Shown piece by piece: positions 10,922 through 20,778 of a stretch of DNA of 64,000 nt; position 1 is the stretch's first letter, and each line of letters begins with the position of its first letter. A program made the translations under genes and the position numbers. Location: positions 2,294,001 through 2,358,000 of the forward strand of contig NZ_CP114606.1 of the NCBI RefSeq assembly GCF_033558715.1, read 5' to 3'. Source of the DNA: Acinetobacter sp. YWS30-1. GTDB taxonomy: Bacteria; Pseudomonadota; Gammaproteobacteria; Pseudomonadales; Moraxellaceae. The notes beneath the pieces were generated by a model. That model was given only the letters and a program-made list of their open reading frames with translations. It ran no database searches and was not told the DNA's origin.

Positions 10922-11458
10922 TTAATTTATAAATTTTATAGATGCGTTCATAAATTTTGGATTTTGCAACAGACGACTGAATAAGAACACATGCCATTGT
11001 TGGTTATGCTGGTGGAAAAATCCCTGACAGTATTCTTGTAAGTTATTATCCAATTCAGTTGTTTTAGAAAAAAAACTTTTCTTATTAAAATGTTGTATAC
11101 CCAAAACTTGATCAACAACCAAACCGACATATTGGTCATTATGGTGAATACATAATACTTTTTGAGTCGGTGAAAACTGGCTACTCTGTCCTGATACATA
11201 TTGAGTCAAATCAGAAACTGATAATAACCTTCCCCGAATATTGGCCAACCCTAAAACCCATGATTGAGTATTAGGAACTGGCGTATATTTTGGAGGATAG
11301 ATCACTTCGGATACTTCCCCCAGCGGGGCAACAAAATATTGCCCCATCATCTCAAAAGCAATGCCTGACCATCGGTTGACTTCATTTTCATTAGAAACGT
11401 AGTTTTTATTTCCCCGTTTCGCAATGCGAAGCAATTCGATAAATCCATTTGCTGCCAT
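10922..11458 (-). CDS. pilI: PilI, CheW-type adaptor
   Basis: 178 residues, a single CheW domain: FEMMGQYFVAPLGEVSEVIYPP, then SWVLGLANIRGRLLSVSDL (the typical G-x-x-N-x-R-G-x-x-x-x-x-x-D-L pattern) and YVGLVVDQVLGIQ. It couples the receptor PilJ to the kinase ChpA in the cytoplasm. Only five bases separate it from the pilH stop, consistent with one operon pilGHIJ-chpA. Position and domain make the assignment firm. Confidence 0.93.
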   Translation of the reverse strand: MAANGFIELLRIAKRGNKNYVSNENEVNRWSGIAFEMMGQYFVAPLGEVSEVIYPPKYTPVPNTQSWVLGLANIRGRLLSVSDLTQYVSGQSSQFSPTQKVLCIHHNDQYVGLVVDQVLGIQHFNKKSFFSKTTELDNNLQEYCQGFFHQHNQQWHVFLFSRLLQNPKFMNASIKFIN

Positions 11459-11463
11459 AGAGC

Positions 11464-11832
11464 TTATCCTGCGTTGAGGTGGTGCTTAATCACTTCAATC
11501 AACTGTTTTTCATCTACCGGTTTTGTAAGATAATCTGCGGCGCCCTGACGTTTACCCCAAACGCGGTCAGTGGCCTGATCTTTGGTACTTACAATCACAA
11601 TCGGAATATGCTTGGTGGTTGCACCACGTGCAATTTGACGTGTTGCCTGGAAGCCATTCACGCCTGGCATGACCACATCCATCAATACCAGATCTGGCAA
11701 CTCAGCCTGAGCCATGGTTACCCCATCTGCACCATTGGATGCTTCAATCACCTCAAAGCCATGTTTAGAAAGAATCTCTCTAAAACGGAATGTTTCTGTC
11801 GGTGAGTCATCTACGATTAAGATACGCGCCAT
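11464..11832 (-). CDS. pilH: PilH, single-domain response regulator
   Basis: 122 residues, receiver domain only. Acidic pocket at VDDS (Asp8, Asp9), phosphoacceptor Asp52 in LVLMDVVMPG, the conserved Thr/Ser in IVIVSTKD and Lys in YLTKPVD. In Pseudomonas PilH receives phosphoryl groups from ChpA and antagonises or balances PilG, favouring pilus retraction. 25 bases after pilG. Confidence 0.95.
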   Translation of the reverse strand: MARILIVDDSPTETFRFREILSKHGFEVIEASNGADGVTMAQAELPDLVLMDVVMPGVNGFQATRQIARGATTKHIPIVIVSTKDQATDRVWGKRQGAADYLTKPVDEKQLIEVIKHHLNAG

Positions 11833-11857
11833 GCCAATTCCCCTAAAAAATCAATTA

Positions 11858-12241
11858 TTAAGCACTAATATGGTTACGGATTGCGTTAAGCAATTCATCT
11901 TTACTGAAAGGTTTAGTCAAGTATTCGTCCGAACCAACAACACGACCTTTGGCCTGATCAAATAAGCCATCTTTACTCGAAAGCATAATCACAGGAATAT
12001 TCTGATAATTTTGAGAATTTTTAATCAATGCACAAGTTTGATAACCATCTAGACGAGGCATCATGATGTCTACAAATACGATATCCGGATTGGTTTCTGC
12101 GATTTTTGACAAAGCTTCAAAACCATCTACCGCAGTCACGACTTCATATCCTTCGCGCTGTAGAAGAGTTTCTGCTGTACGACGAATGGTCTTTGAGTCA
12201 TCAATGACCATAACTTTTAGATTTTGGAATTTATCGTCCAT
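11858..12241 (-). CDS. pilG: PilG, single-domain response regulator
   Basis: 127 residues from ATG at 12241 (MDDKFQNLKVMVIDD); a five-codon longer frame from 12256 starts inside the likely ribosome binding site (AAGGGTC) and is less likely. Receiver domain with Asp14, Asp15, phosphoacceptor Asp58 in IVFVDIMMPRLDG, Ser in VIMLSSKD and Lys in YLTKPFSKDEL. In Pseudomonas PilG promotes pilus extension and cAMP signalling downstream of ChpA. First gene of the operon; the divergent spacer to 12522 must hold the operon promoter, but no strong -35/-10 pair stands out. Confidence 0.95.
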   Translation of the reverse strand: MDDKFQNLKVMVIDDSKTIRRTAETLLQREGYEVVTAVDGFEALSKIAETNPDIVFVDIMMPRLDGYQTCALIKNSQNYQNIPVIMLSSKDGLFDQAKGRVVGSDEYLTKPFSKDELLNAIRNHISA

Positions 12242-12521
12242 TTTGACCCTTCCCATTTTAGAAACGATGCGCCATAAGGCTCATAGGATTATTTTATTAC
12301 GATCGATAAACATTTTTAACACAAATCCACTTGTATTATCAATGAACATTTTCTACACAAGTGTGCATAAATGGCGGATTTTCATTAACCATTTCACATT
12401 TTTATTTTGTCATTGCTTTTTTTTTGACTGATGGTAGTTTTTAATTCGTGAATTTGAGTCTAATATAGCATTATTATTACTTTAAAATAAGTAATTTAGT
12501 CAACTTTCAATTGGGGAGCCA

Positions 12522-13169
12522 ATGATGAGTCAGTTTTCAGAAAAACTTGCTTTCATTGATAAAAATAAAATGACTGGCCGATTCATATTTGCAGTGACAC
12601 TTTTTCTTCAGGTCACCATTTCTTATGCCTCAACTAACCAGCCACCAAAAGCCACCTGGTACCGCTATTATGATAATAAAGGTGTGGCCAATATCAGCAC
12701 TAACGTTACCCCCAACCATATCCGCTATGGATATGAGGCACTTGACCAGAATATGCAGGTCATTAAACGTGCACGTCCTTATAATGTCGATAAAGATATT
12801 AAACAGGCGCCGCAACGTGCCCAGCAGGCTCAGCGCATTGCAGAAGACCAGAAACTGAAACGTGCCTATACCAATAGCCATGTTGCTCTACAAAAAAAGA
12901 ATGAAAGTCTGAGCCAACTTAAAAAACAGATTGCCTTTCAGCAAGAGCAGATGAAACAGTTGCAGCAAGACCGGGTTATGTTTTTACGCCAAGAACGTGA
13001 ATATTTACGTAAAGGCAATAATCCCCCGGCATCTTTGAAAGCCAACCTTGAAAACAACCAGAAAAACCTGATTTCTCAAAAAGAAAATATTCAATCTTTA
13101 CAAACTCGCTATCGAAATATGGAAGCGGAATACGACAGAATTATTGCCCGTTTAAAAGCACTTGAATAA
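12522..13169 (+). CDS. Exported coiled-coil protein with DUF4124-like N-terminus
   Basis: 215 residues. A hydrophobic segment (about residues 18-36, RFIFAVTLFLQVTISYAS) looks like a signal peptide with an extended positively charged n-region. The first mature part, with WYRYYDNKGVANISTNVTP, resembles the short beta domain of DUF4124 proteins (tryptophan/tyrosine, then D-x-x-G-V-x-x-x-S). The rest (about 95-215) is a Gln/Lys/Glu-rich coiled coil. GGGGAG precedes two in-frame ATGs at 12522 and 12525. It sits between the pil operon (divergent) and the efflux genes, 51 bases upstream of the RND adaptor. Function unknown; periplasmic location is likely. Confidence 0.72.
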   Translation: MMSQFSEKLAFIDKNKMTGRFIFAVTLFLQVTISYASTNQPPKATWYRYYDNKGVANISTNVTPNHIRYGYEALDQNMQVIKRARPYNVDKDIKQAPQRAQQAQRIAEDQKLKRAYTNSHVALQKKNESLSQLKKQIAFQQEQMKQLQQDRVMFLRQEREYLRKGNNPPASLKANLENNQKNLISQKENIQSLQTRYRNMEAEYDRIIARLKALE

Positions 13170-13220
13170 ACACAAATAACTTGTTGTTGCTTTAAACGAC
13201 CACAAGTGAAAAGGATTAAT

Positions 13221-14348
13221 ATGCCATTTGCACAGCATTTTCATATTTCAAAGACCCCTTCTTCGCGCTCTGTATTGATGGTGAGTGCACTTTGCTTAAG
13301 TCTTTTTCTAAGCGGCTGCAATAAAAATGAATCTACACCGCAAGCCGAAAGTCCCAAAACAATTGAACTAATTCTTCAGGATCTGGTAGCTGTAAAAACA
13401 GGTACTTCAATCCAGAAATCCGCATTTACCGGCACTATTCGCGCAGTCAACCAAAGCAGTATTCAAGCGCAGGTTTCGGCCACTGCCACCAGTGTTAATG
13501 CTCAGGTCGGTGACAATGTAGCTAAAGGTCAGGTACTGGTTCGCTTAAATAATCAGGACAATGCCGCACGTCTGGCTCAGGCCCGTGCCAATCTGGCATC
13601 TACCCAGGCACAGGCCAATCAGGCGCGTAACATGATGCAGCGCAAAAAGCGCCTGCTCGACCAAGGCTTTATTTCTAAAGTTGAATATGAGCAAAGTCAG
13701 GTTGACTATCAGGCCCAGGTTGAAAATGTCCGCGCACAGCAAGCCAATGTCGATATTGCCGTAAAAGCCGATCGTGATGGCATTATCACCAGCCCGATTA
13801 GTGGCGTGATCACCCAGCGTCAGGTTGAGCCCGGTCAAACCGTGGCGATCGGACAAACCCTGTTTGAAATCGTAAATCCAAATCAACTGGAAATTCAGGC
13901 CCGTGTCCCGAGTGAGATGCAGTCCAGTCTGCGTTTAGGTAGCAAAATTGAATACCAGATTCAGGGCAATCCAAACACATTTACCGCTGCTATTAGCCGG
14001 GTATCTCCAATTGCTGATCAGGCTAGTCGCCAGATTGAATTCTTCGCCAGACCAAATGAAAGTATTCCCTCTTTAAGTATTGGCTCTTTTGTTGAAGGCA
14101 ATATTCTGAGTTCTCAACAAGTTTCTGGTCAGATTATTCCCCTCGATACCATTCAGGATATCCAGAATAAACCTTATGTCTGGGTTATTCGCCAGAACAA
14201 AATTATTAAAGTGAATGTTCAGGTTCTTGAACAGCGCTATAACCAGAATACTGCAGTGATCCAAGGTCTGGAAACAGGTGATCAGGTCAGTCGCATTCCA
14301 TTTACCGAGGCAGATCTCAACAAGCCAGTGACAGTGCGTTCCAACTAA
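13221..14348 (+). CDS. RND efflux periplasmic adaptor (membrane fusion protein), lipoprotein
   Basis: 375 residues from ATG at 13221, preceded by AAAAGGA; the longer GTG frame from 13206 begins in that ribosome binding site. Lipobox LSGC (Cys33) suggests anchoring to the inner membrane. Barrel-sandwich/lipoyl halves (about 70-105 and 175-215, with PISGVITQRQVEPGQTVAIG) flank an alpha hairpin rich in Ala, Gln and Arg (about 110-165), then a beta-barrel and membrane-proximal domain. It links the pump encoded next (18 bases downstream) to an outer-membrane channel. No outer-membrane factor gene lies nearby, so a shared one would have to be used. Substrate unknown. Confidence 0.92.
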   Translation: MPFAQHFHISKTPSSRSVLMVSALCLSLFLSGCNKNESTPQAESPKTIELILQDLVAVKTGTSIQKSAFTGTIRAVNQSSIQAQVSATATSVNAQVGDNVAKGQVLVRLNNQDNAARLAQARANLASTQAQANQARNMMQRKKRLLDQGFISKVEYEQSQVDYQAQVENVRAQQANVDIAVKADRDGIITSPISGVITQRQVEPGQTVAIGQTLFEIVNPNQLEIQARVPSEMQSSLRLGSKIEYQIQGNPNTFTAAISRVSPIADQASRQIEFFARPNESIPSLSIGSFVEGNILSSQQVSGQIIPLDTIQDIQNKPYVWVIRQNKIIKVNVQVLEQRYNQNTAVIQGLETGDQVSRIPFTEADLNKPVTVRSN

Positions 14349-14366
14349 TCAGACAGGATCATTAAT

Positions 14367-17300
14367 ATGTGGTTTACCCGAATTAGTGTGAAGTATCCCG
14401 TCTTCACTATTATGATGATGTTCTGTTTGATGGTACTTGGACTGGCTTCCTGGCAGCGCATGGGTGTGGAAGAATTTCCGGATGTCGATTTCCCCTTTGT
14501 CGTAATTTATACGAATTATCCAGGTGCTTCTCCAGAAACTGTTGAATCGGAAATTACCAAAAAACTCGAAGACCAGATCAATACTATTTCCGGTTTAAAA
14601 CAGGTGATTTCACAATCCAGTGAAGGCCTGTCGATGATTACGGCCGAATTCAATCTGGAAGTGCCTTCAACCACGGCAGCACAGGATGTCCGTGACAAAA
14701 TTGCTTCAGTCACCGCTGAATTCCGTGATGAAATTCAGGAGCCAGTCGTCGAGCGTTATGATCCGACTGCCAATGCAATCATGTCGATCGTATTTGAATC
14801 TGACAATATGGGCTTAAAAGCACTAAGCTCCTATCTGGATCAGCGCATTGTTCCACAACTACGGACTGTTCCGGGTGTAGGTACAGTCAACCTGCTCGGT
14901 GATGCACAGCGCCAGATTCGTATTCAGGTTGAACCACAGAAACTGCAAGCTTTTGGCATTGGCGTGGATAGCGTCATTAATACTCTGAAATCTGAAAATA
15001 TCGAAGTTCCGGGCGGTACATTAAAATCTGGCAACTCGGAACTGGTGATTGAGATCAATTCCAAAGTCCTGCATCCCCTCGCCTTTGGCGATCTGGTCAT
15101 TGCCAATAAAAATGGTGCACCGATCTTTCTGAAACAGGTCGCAGAAATTGAAGATAGTCAGGCAGAACTTGAAACTGGTGCATTTCTGGATGGCAAGGCT
15201 GCAGTGGCTGTCGACATTCTGCGTAGCTCTGATTCTAATGTTATTGAAGTAGTAGACAGTACCTACAAAACTCTTGAAAGCATTAAAGCCCAATTGCCAC
15301 AAGGAACCACCTTAAAAGTTGTGGTGGATTCTTCAAAAAGTATCCGCGGCACCATTGGTGATGTTGCGCGTACCATTATTGAGGGTGCGGTTCTTGCTGT
15401 GCTGATTGTTCTATTATTTTTAGGTTCTTTCCGCTCAACGGTCATTACTGGCCTCACTTTACCGATTGCATTGCTCGGAACTTTGACCTTTATCTGGGCT
15501 TTTGGTTTCAGCATCAATATGATGACCTTATTGGCCCTGTCTTTAAGTATCGGTTTGCTGATTGATGATGCAATTGTAGTACGGGAAAATATCGTACGGC
15601 ATACCGATATGGGTAAAGACCATGTCACTGCCGCGCTGGACGGCACCAAAGAAATTGGCCTTGCCGTTCTGGCAACAACACTGACCATTGTCGCGGTATT
15701 CTTGCCTGTTGCCTTTATGGGCGGAATCATTGGCCGTTTCTTCTATCAGTTCGGTGTAACGGTGAGTACCGCCGTTCTGATTTCCATGTTTGTTAGCTTC
15801 ACTCTAGATCCAATGCTATCTGCGCATTGGGCAGAAAAGAAAAAAGATCCCAATAAAAAGCCAGGTCGAATTAAACGTTTCTTTAACTGGATTTCAGGCA
15901 AATTAGACAATTTAAGTCATGTCTATGAAAAGCTATTGAAACTAGCTTTACGCTTTAGATTCATTACTATTGTAATTGCAGTGGCGTCTTTGTTTGGCGC
16001 TCTAGCCCTGTCGAAACTGATTGGTACCGAGTTCGTACCTGTCCCGGATAAGGGTGAAATCCGGATCAAGTTTGAAACTCCAGTCGATGCTTCACTGGAA
16101 TATTCACAAGCCAAACTGCAGCAGGTCGATAAAATTGTACGTCAGCATCCTGATGTACGTGCAACTTACGGCGTAATTAATGGTGTGACCGATCGCGGTA
16201 AAAACCATGTCAGCTTACGTGTCACTGTGACTCCGCGGACTGAACGCGAGAAAAGCTTGAATGATCTCAATAATGAATTCCGTCAACGTTTACAATCTGT
16301 GGGCGGCATTACCATTACCTCAGTCGCTTCCGCGGATGAAACCGTATCGGGTGGCCAAAAGCCGATTATGATTTCAATCAAAGGCCCTGATTTGAATGAA
16401 CTACAGAAGATTTCCGATCGCTTTATGGTCGAGATGGCTAAAATTGATGGCATTGTCGATCTTGAATCCTCACTGAAAGAGCCAAAACCGACCTTAGGTG
16501 TACAGATCAATCGCGTTCTGGCCAGTGATCTTGGTTTGTCAGTCAATCAAATTGCCAATGTGGTTCGCCCACTGATTGCCGGCGATGATGTCACCACCTG
16601 GCAGGATGAAAAAGGTGAAACTTATGATGTTAACTTACGCCTGACCGAAGACCGACGTACCTTGCCAAGTGATCTGCAAAATATGTATATCACTTCATCT
16701 AAAATGGATGGCAATAATCAGCCGATTTTGATCCCGCTTTCTAGCGTTGCTAATTTTGAAGAAAAAATGGGAGCTTCTCAGATTAATCGTCGAGATCTGG
16801 CGCGTGAGGTACTGGTTGAAGCAAATACCTCTGGACGCCCTGCAGGTGACATCGGTACCGATATCAGCAGACTTCAGGATAGTTTCGACATGCCGCCGGG
16901 TTATAGTTTTGATACCCAAGGTGCCAATGCTGATATGGCAGAATCCGCTGGTTATGCGCTGACTGCGATTACCCTGTCAATTGTATTCATTTATATCGTA
17001 CTCGGCTCCCAGTTCAACAGCTTTATTCACCCTGCTGCCATTATGGCTTCATTACCCTTGTCATTAATTGGTGTATTCCTGGCGCTATTCCTGTTTAATT
17101 CGACCATGAATCTGTTTTCAATTATCGGTATTATTATGCTGATGGGCCTGGTGACCAAAAATGCGATTCTGCTTATCGACTTCATCAAGAAAGCCATGGA
17201 TCGGGGTGAAGCCCGTTATGATGCGATTCTGAATGCCGGCAAAACCCGTTTACGTCCAATTCTGATGACCACCAGTGCCATGGTCATGGGAATGGTGCCG

Positions 17301-17474
17301 CTCGCTCTGGGCTTAGGTGAAGGTGGTGAACAAAGTGCACCGATGGCACATGCCGTGATCGGCGGGGTAATTACCTCCACCCTGCTGACATTGGTCGTGG
17401 TTCCAGTGATTTTCACTTACCTGGATGACCTTAAGAATTTTATGCTGCGCCAAGCCCGTAAAATCATGGCATAA
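14367..17474 (+). CDS. RND (HAE1-type) inner-membrane efflux pump
   Basis: 1035 residues, the usual RND length. N-terminal MWFTRISVKYPVFTIMMM and a first periplasmic loop with FPDVDFPFVVIYTNYPGASPETVE, then the membrane block with the proton-relay pair in LLIDDAIVVREN (two adjacent Asp), and the duplicated C-terminal half ending in GHA-type helices (GEGGEQSAPMAHAVIGG). Antiporter that exports drugs or other amphipathic compounds with proton influx. Forms a two-gene operon with the adaptor upstream. Only one pump gene is present, unlike the MdtBC type. The exact subfamily and substrate cannot be told from the sequence alone. Confidence 0.93.
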   Translation: MWFTRISVKYPVFTIMMMFCLMVLGLASWQRMGVEEFPDVDFPFVVIYTNYPGASPETVESEITKKLEDQINTISGLKQVISQSSEGLSMITAEFNLEVPSTTAAQDVRDKIASVTAEFRDEIQEPVVERYDPTANAIMSIVFESDNMGLKALSSYLDQRIVPQLRTVPGVGTVNLLGDAQRQIRIQVEPQKLQAFGIGVDSVINTLKSENIEVPGGTLKSGNSELVIEINSKVLHPLAFGDLVIANKNGAPIFLKQVAEIEDSQAELETGAFLDGKAAVAVDILRSSDSNVIEVVDSTYKTLESIKAQLPQGTTLKVVVDSSKSIRGTIGDVARTIIEGAVLAVLIVLLFLGSFRSTVITGLTLPIALLGTLTFIWAFGFSINMMTLLALSLSIGLLIDDAIVVRENIVRHTDMGKDHVTAALDGTKEIGLAVLATTLTIVAVFLPVAFMGGIIGRFFYQFGVTVSTAVLISMFVSFTLDPMLSAHWAEKKKDPNKKPGRIKRFFNWISGKLDNLSHVYEKLLKLALRFRFITIVIAVASLFGALALSKLIGTEFVPVPDKGEIRIKFETPVDASLEYSQAKLQQVDKIVRQHPDVRATYGVINGVTDRGKNHVSLRVTVTPRTEREKSLNDLNNEFRQRLQSVGGITITSVASADETVSGGQKPIMISIKGPDLNELQKISDRFMVEMAKIDGIVDLESSLKEPKPTLGVQINRVLASDLGLSVNQIANVVRPLIAGDDVTTWQDEKGETYDVNLRLTEDRRTLPSDLQNMYITSSKMDGNNQPILIPLSSVANFEEKMGASQINRRDLAREVLVEANTSGRPAGDIGTDISRLQDSFDMPPGYSFDTQGANADMAESAGYALTAITLSIVFIYIVLGSQFNSFIHPAAIMASLPLSLIGVFLALFLFNSTMNLFSIIGIIMLMGLVTKNAILLIDFIKKAMDRGEARYDAILNAGKTRLRPILMTTSAMVMGMVPLALGLGEGGEQSAPMAHAVIGGVITSTLLTLVVVPVIFTYLDDLKNFMLRQARKIMA

Positions 17475-17488
17475 TTTAAACCATCACA

Positions 17489-17526
17489 ATGAGGTGACAT
17501 TCAAGAATGTTCGCCTCATTTTTTAT
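17489..17526 (+). terminator. Terminator after the RND operon
   Basis: AATGAGG...CATTC pairs with GAATG...CCTCATT (17489-17520) with a small bulge, followed by T residues. It separates the efflux operon from proS. Confidence 0.8.
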
Positions 17527-17528
17527 TG

Positions 17529-17534
17529 TATAAT
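17529..17534 (+). promoter_or_regulatory. Probable -10 element of the proS promoter
   Basis: A perfect TATAAT lies 36 bases before the proS start and directly after the preceding terminator. No good -35 box is seen at 17 bp spacing, so the strength is unclear. Confidence 0.5.
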
Positions 17535-17570
17535 CTCTGCTTTAACGCTTAATTTTTTAGGACAGTTTCC

Positions 17571-19289
17571 ATGCGCGCGAGTCGCTTTTTATTTGCAACG
17601 TTGAGAGAAACCCCGAACGATGCTGAAGTTATTTCACATCAGCTGATGCTTCGTGCCGGTATGATTCGTAAGTTGGCTTCAGGTTTGTACACCTGGCTGC
17701 CGATGGGCGTTCGCGTATTAAATAAAGTTGCAGCGATCGTTCGCGAAGAAATGAATAACGCAGGTTCACTCGAAGTCTTGATGCCTGTGACTCAACCAGC
17801 TTCTCTTTGGGAAGAATCTGGTCGTTATGTGCAATACGGTCCTGAACTATTACGTTTTAAAGATCGTCATACCAATGACTTTGTGCTTGGCCCAACACAT
17901 GAAGAAGTGATCACTGATCTGGCACGTAATGAGCTAAAAAGTTACAAACAACTGCCTGCAAACTTCTACCAGGTTCAAACCAAGTTCCGTGACGAAATTC
18001 GTCCTCGTTTTGGCGTAATGCGCTCACGTGAATTCATCATGAAAGATGCCTATTCTTTCCATGCGGATCAGGAATCTCTGCAAGAAACTTACGACAAAAT
18101 GTACGAAGCGTACTGCAAGATCTTTACCCGTTTAGGTCTGGATTTCCGTCCAGTACAAGCGGATACCGGTTCAATTGGTGGCTCAGGTTCACACGAATTC
18201 CACGTCTTGGCTTCAAGTGGTGAAGATGATATCGCCTTCTCAACTGAATCTGATTATGCGGCTAACATCGAAATGGCTGAAGCGATTCTGGTGGGCGAAC
18301 GTGCTGCTCCGGCTCAAGAACTGAAAGTAGTTGATACTCCGAATCAGAAAACCATTGCTGATGTATCCAATTTCCTTGGTACTGATCCTGCGCATTCAGT
18401 GAAGGCATTACTGGTTCAAGGCGTTGCAGCTGAAGAAGGTAAAGCAGCTCCTGTCGTTGCCCTGTTCCTTCGTGGTGACCATGAACTGAATGAAATTAAA
18501 GCCGAAAAGCATCCAAAAATTGCTGCGCCTTTGGCTTTTGCTACTGAAGCTCAACTTGCTGAACTAGGTTTGACTGCTGGTTTTGTAGGTCCGCAAGGTT
18601 TAGTAGAAAAAGGCCTAACAGTAATCGTTGACCGTGCTGCTTCTGTACTGTCTGACTTTGTTGCAGGTGCAAACGAAGCAGACAAGCACGCAACTGGCGT
18701 GAACTGGGAACGTGATGCGCAGTTTAGCGAAGTTTATGACCTGCGTAATGTGGTTGAAGGCGATCCTTCTCCAGATGGTAAAGGTACACTTCAAATCAAA
18801 CGTGGTATCGAAGTAGGTCATATCTTCCAGTTAGGCAAAAAATACTCTGAAGCTTTAGGCTGTAAAGTCTTAGGTGAAGATGGCAAACCATTCACTGTAA
18901 CGATGGGTTGTTATGGTATCGGTGTGACACGTGTCGTAGCATCTGCAATTGAACAGAATTACGATGAAAAAGGCATCATCTGGCCGGCTGCGATCGCTCC
19001 ATTTGAAGTGGCAATTGTGCCAATGAATGCGCATAAATCACCTCGCACTTTAGAAGCTGCTGAAAGCTTATATGCAGAACTGCAAGCTGCTGGTTTTGAC
19101 ATACTGCTTGATGACCGTAATGAACGTCCAGGTGTGAAATTCTCTGATCTTGAATTGACTGGTATTCCACATCGCATTGTGATTGGTGAAAAAGGTCTGG
19201 ATGCAGGTACTTTTGAATATAAAGGTCGCCGTGATGCAGAATCAGTAAATCTTTCGAAAGAAGAACTACTGGCAAAAATTGCGAAATAA
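17571..19289 (+). CDS. proS: Prolyl-tRNA synthetase
   Basis: 572 residues, matching the bacterial-type (ProS, with inserted editing domain) enzyme. Charges tRNA-Pro with proline. Class II motifs: [13 protein letters not shown] near the N-terminus, motif 2 [26 protein letters not shown], and the C-terminal motif 3 region [19 protein letters not shown]. The insertion between motifs 2 and 3 (about 230-390) carries the editing domain for mischarged Ala. The anticodon-binding domain follows (VPMNAHK to the end). Monocistronic, converging on the secreted-protein operon. Confidence 0.98.
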   Translation: MRASRFLFATLRETPNDAEVISHQLMLRAGMIRKLASGLYTWLPMGVRVLNKVAAIVREEMNNAGSLEVLMPVTQPASLWEESGRYVQYGPELLRFKDRHTNDFVLGPTHEEVITDLARNELKSYKQLPANFYQVQTKFRDEIRPRFGVMRSREFIMKDAYSFHADQESLQETYDKMYEAYCKIFTRLGLDFRPVQADTGSIGGSGSHEFHVLASSGEDDIAFSTESDYAANIEMAEAILVGERAAPAQELKVVDTPNQKTIADVSNFLGTDPAHSVKALLVQGVAAEEGKAAPVVALFLRGDHELNEIKAEKHPKIAAPLAFATEAQLAELGLTAGFVGPQGLVEKGLTVIVDRAASVLSDFVAGANEADKHATGVNWERDAQFSEVYDLRNVVEGDPSPDGKGTLQIKRGIEVGHIFQLGKKYSEALGCKVLGEDGKPFTVTMGCYGIGVTRVVASAIEQNYDEKGIIWPAAIAPFEVAIVPMNAHKSPRTLEAAESLYAELQAAGFDILLDDRNERPGVKFSDLELTGIPHRIVIGEKGLDAGTFEYKGRRDAESVNLSKEELLAKIAK

Positions 19290-19306
19290 TATTTTCTAAC
19301 GAACAC

Positions 19307-19336
19307 AAAAAATCCCGCCTAGAGCGGGATTTTTTA
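19307..19336. terminator. Bidirectional terminator between proS and the exported-protein operon
   Basis: AAAAAATCCCGC and GCGGGATTTTTT flank a five-base loop. A runs on one side and T runs on the other let it end both proS (+) and the four-gene operon (-). Confidence 0.9.
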
Positions 19337-19346
19337 TATGTCTGAA

Positions 19347-20762
19347 TTAGCAGAACTTATGTCCGCCAAAGCAGTTTGAGGTCACATTCTGGTTTTGTAG
19401 CAGCTTGTCCATTAAGGTTAAAGTTGCAGGAGTACCATCTACATAATTAGTAAATTTACCCACATCAATATTCAATTTACGCACCACCGCGACATTCGCC
19501 AGAGACCCTAAAGCCTCGCCCACACTGACATCAATCAAGTTTTCAGGACGTAAAAGAAATTCAGAAATAGCAGTTGCTACCTGAGGTAACACGAATGAAA
19601 TATCAACTTCATCTGTAGTTTTTAATACACCCAGTTGAATCGGGTCTTTAAAAGATAGCCACCAACCTGGTTTGGCAATATCAGCCGCGTCCGCACCTTG
19701 CCAATGCACATTCTGACTCTGTAAAGACAAATAACCGCCTGTACCATTTAATGGAATATTATGGATCATATTCAGAGCTTGGACAAAGGTGATGTCCATA
19801 TTCAGGTTATCCAGACTTGAACCAGCACCCATTTGAAAGAAAGAATGTGTTCCTAAATTAAGAAATCCAATTAATGGATCAAACTCTACATACAGCTTAT
19901 CTTTTGAAAAATCTGGTGTACCAATCACATCACTTGGCAAAGTTGAACCCGTTAAAGCCTTTGCTAATGGAATCGAAGCAATAGTAGAACGGATATTACT
20001 TACAGTCGCTGACTTTAAGCGTTGCCCAGTCACGACAGTTTCTGGCATAGTAAAGTCTACCCGCATGGAAGGGACTGTAATCCCGGTATGGCCATCAGCA
20101 CCTGGCTTACTGGTAAAAGTACGTGTTTGTCCTAAAGCCTTTAGATTCCCTGAGATTTTTTCATCATTTGCAATACCAAAGGTTCCCGCTTTTGTAACAG
20201 ACTCACCAGTGGTTTGCGCCATTTTCATATAACCACTAAAACTTTTGAGGCCATCATTCGGATTTTCGATGTTGTCAGTCCCCATGGTTAAGAGTCCGAC
20301 AATTTTATCTGCACCTAGACGAAAACCGACCACTTCACGGGTAGAAGCACTTCCACCATTTTTAATTGCAAACTCAACAAAGGGATTACTCACACTGGCA
20401 CTGGTATTAGCACGGTCACCTGAAAAGACAGGGTTACCCTTATCATCAAGACTGGTATTTAAGCCACTCAATGCCAAGTTAGAAATATCAATATCACAGC
20501 CATTAGTATTCCCAATACTGTTATTCGTTCCACCACAACCGAGCTGCAAAGTTTTGATATTAATGTTCAGTTCCATTAAAGCTTCAATACTTAGCTTATG
20601 GAAGTTAATCCCTTGTGATGAATCATAAGCATTTTCCAAATTTAATAAGGCCTGTGCATCAACTGCCGATAAAGCCTCATCGTCTAAGGCTGTCATTGCC
20701 ATCGCCTGTTGACTAAGGCCCATTAAAGTGACAATCAAGCTATTCAATATTATTTTTTTCAT
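19347..20762 (-). CDS. Exported protein of unknown function, last gene of the four-gene operon
   Basis: 471 residues. Start at 20762 (MKKIILNSLIVTLMGLSQQ) is preferred over a 23-codon longer frame because a type I signal peptide begins there and AGGGATG precedes it. After cleavage at AMA, the mature protein starts MTALDDEALSAVDAQALLNL, the motif shared by all four operon products. The rest is a soluble beta-rich sequence full of Asn, Gly, Ser and Thr. Its four mature cysteines form two close pairs: CX12C (about residue 80) and CX6C at the very C-terminus (NCFGGHKFC). It may resemble DUF6160-type or Acinetobacter Fil proteins; this is memory-based and unverified. Likely outer-surface or periplasmic. 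Confidence 0.8.
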   Translation of the reverse strand: MKKIILNSLIVTLMGLSQQAMAMTALDDEALSAVDAQALLNLENAYDSSQGINFHKLSIEALMELNINIKTLQLGCGGTNNSIGNTNGCDIDISNLALSGLNTSLDDKGNPVFSGDRANTSASVSNPFVEFAIKNGGSASTREVVGFRLGADKIVGLLTMGTDNIENPNDGLKSFSGYMKMAQTTGESVTKAGTFGIANDEKISGNLKALGQTRTFTSKPGADGHTGITVPSMRVDFTMPETVVTGQRLKSATVSNIRSTIASIPLAKALTGSTLPSDVIGTPDFSKDKLYVEFDPLIGFLNLGTHSFFQMGAGSSLDNLNMDITFVQALNMIHNIPLNGTGGYLSLQSQNVHWQGADAADIAKPGWWLSFKDPIQLGVLKTTDEVDISFVLPQVATAISEFLLRPENLIDVSVGEALGSLANVAVVRKLNIDVGKFTNYVDGTPATLTLMDKLLQNQNVTSNCFGGHKFC

Positions 20763-20778
20763 GAAATCATCCCTTATT

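Noticed and set aside
15263..15730. 155-codon minus-strand frame inside the RND pump gene
   Set aside because: It lies wholly within a confidently coding gene, has no family-like features and no start signal.
18959..19308. Two overlapping minus-strand frames over the end of proS
   Set aside because: Both are shadows of the anticodon-binding domain of proS and show low-complexity or random composition.
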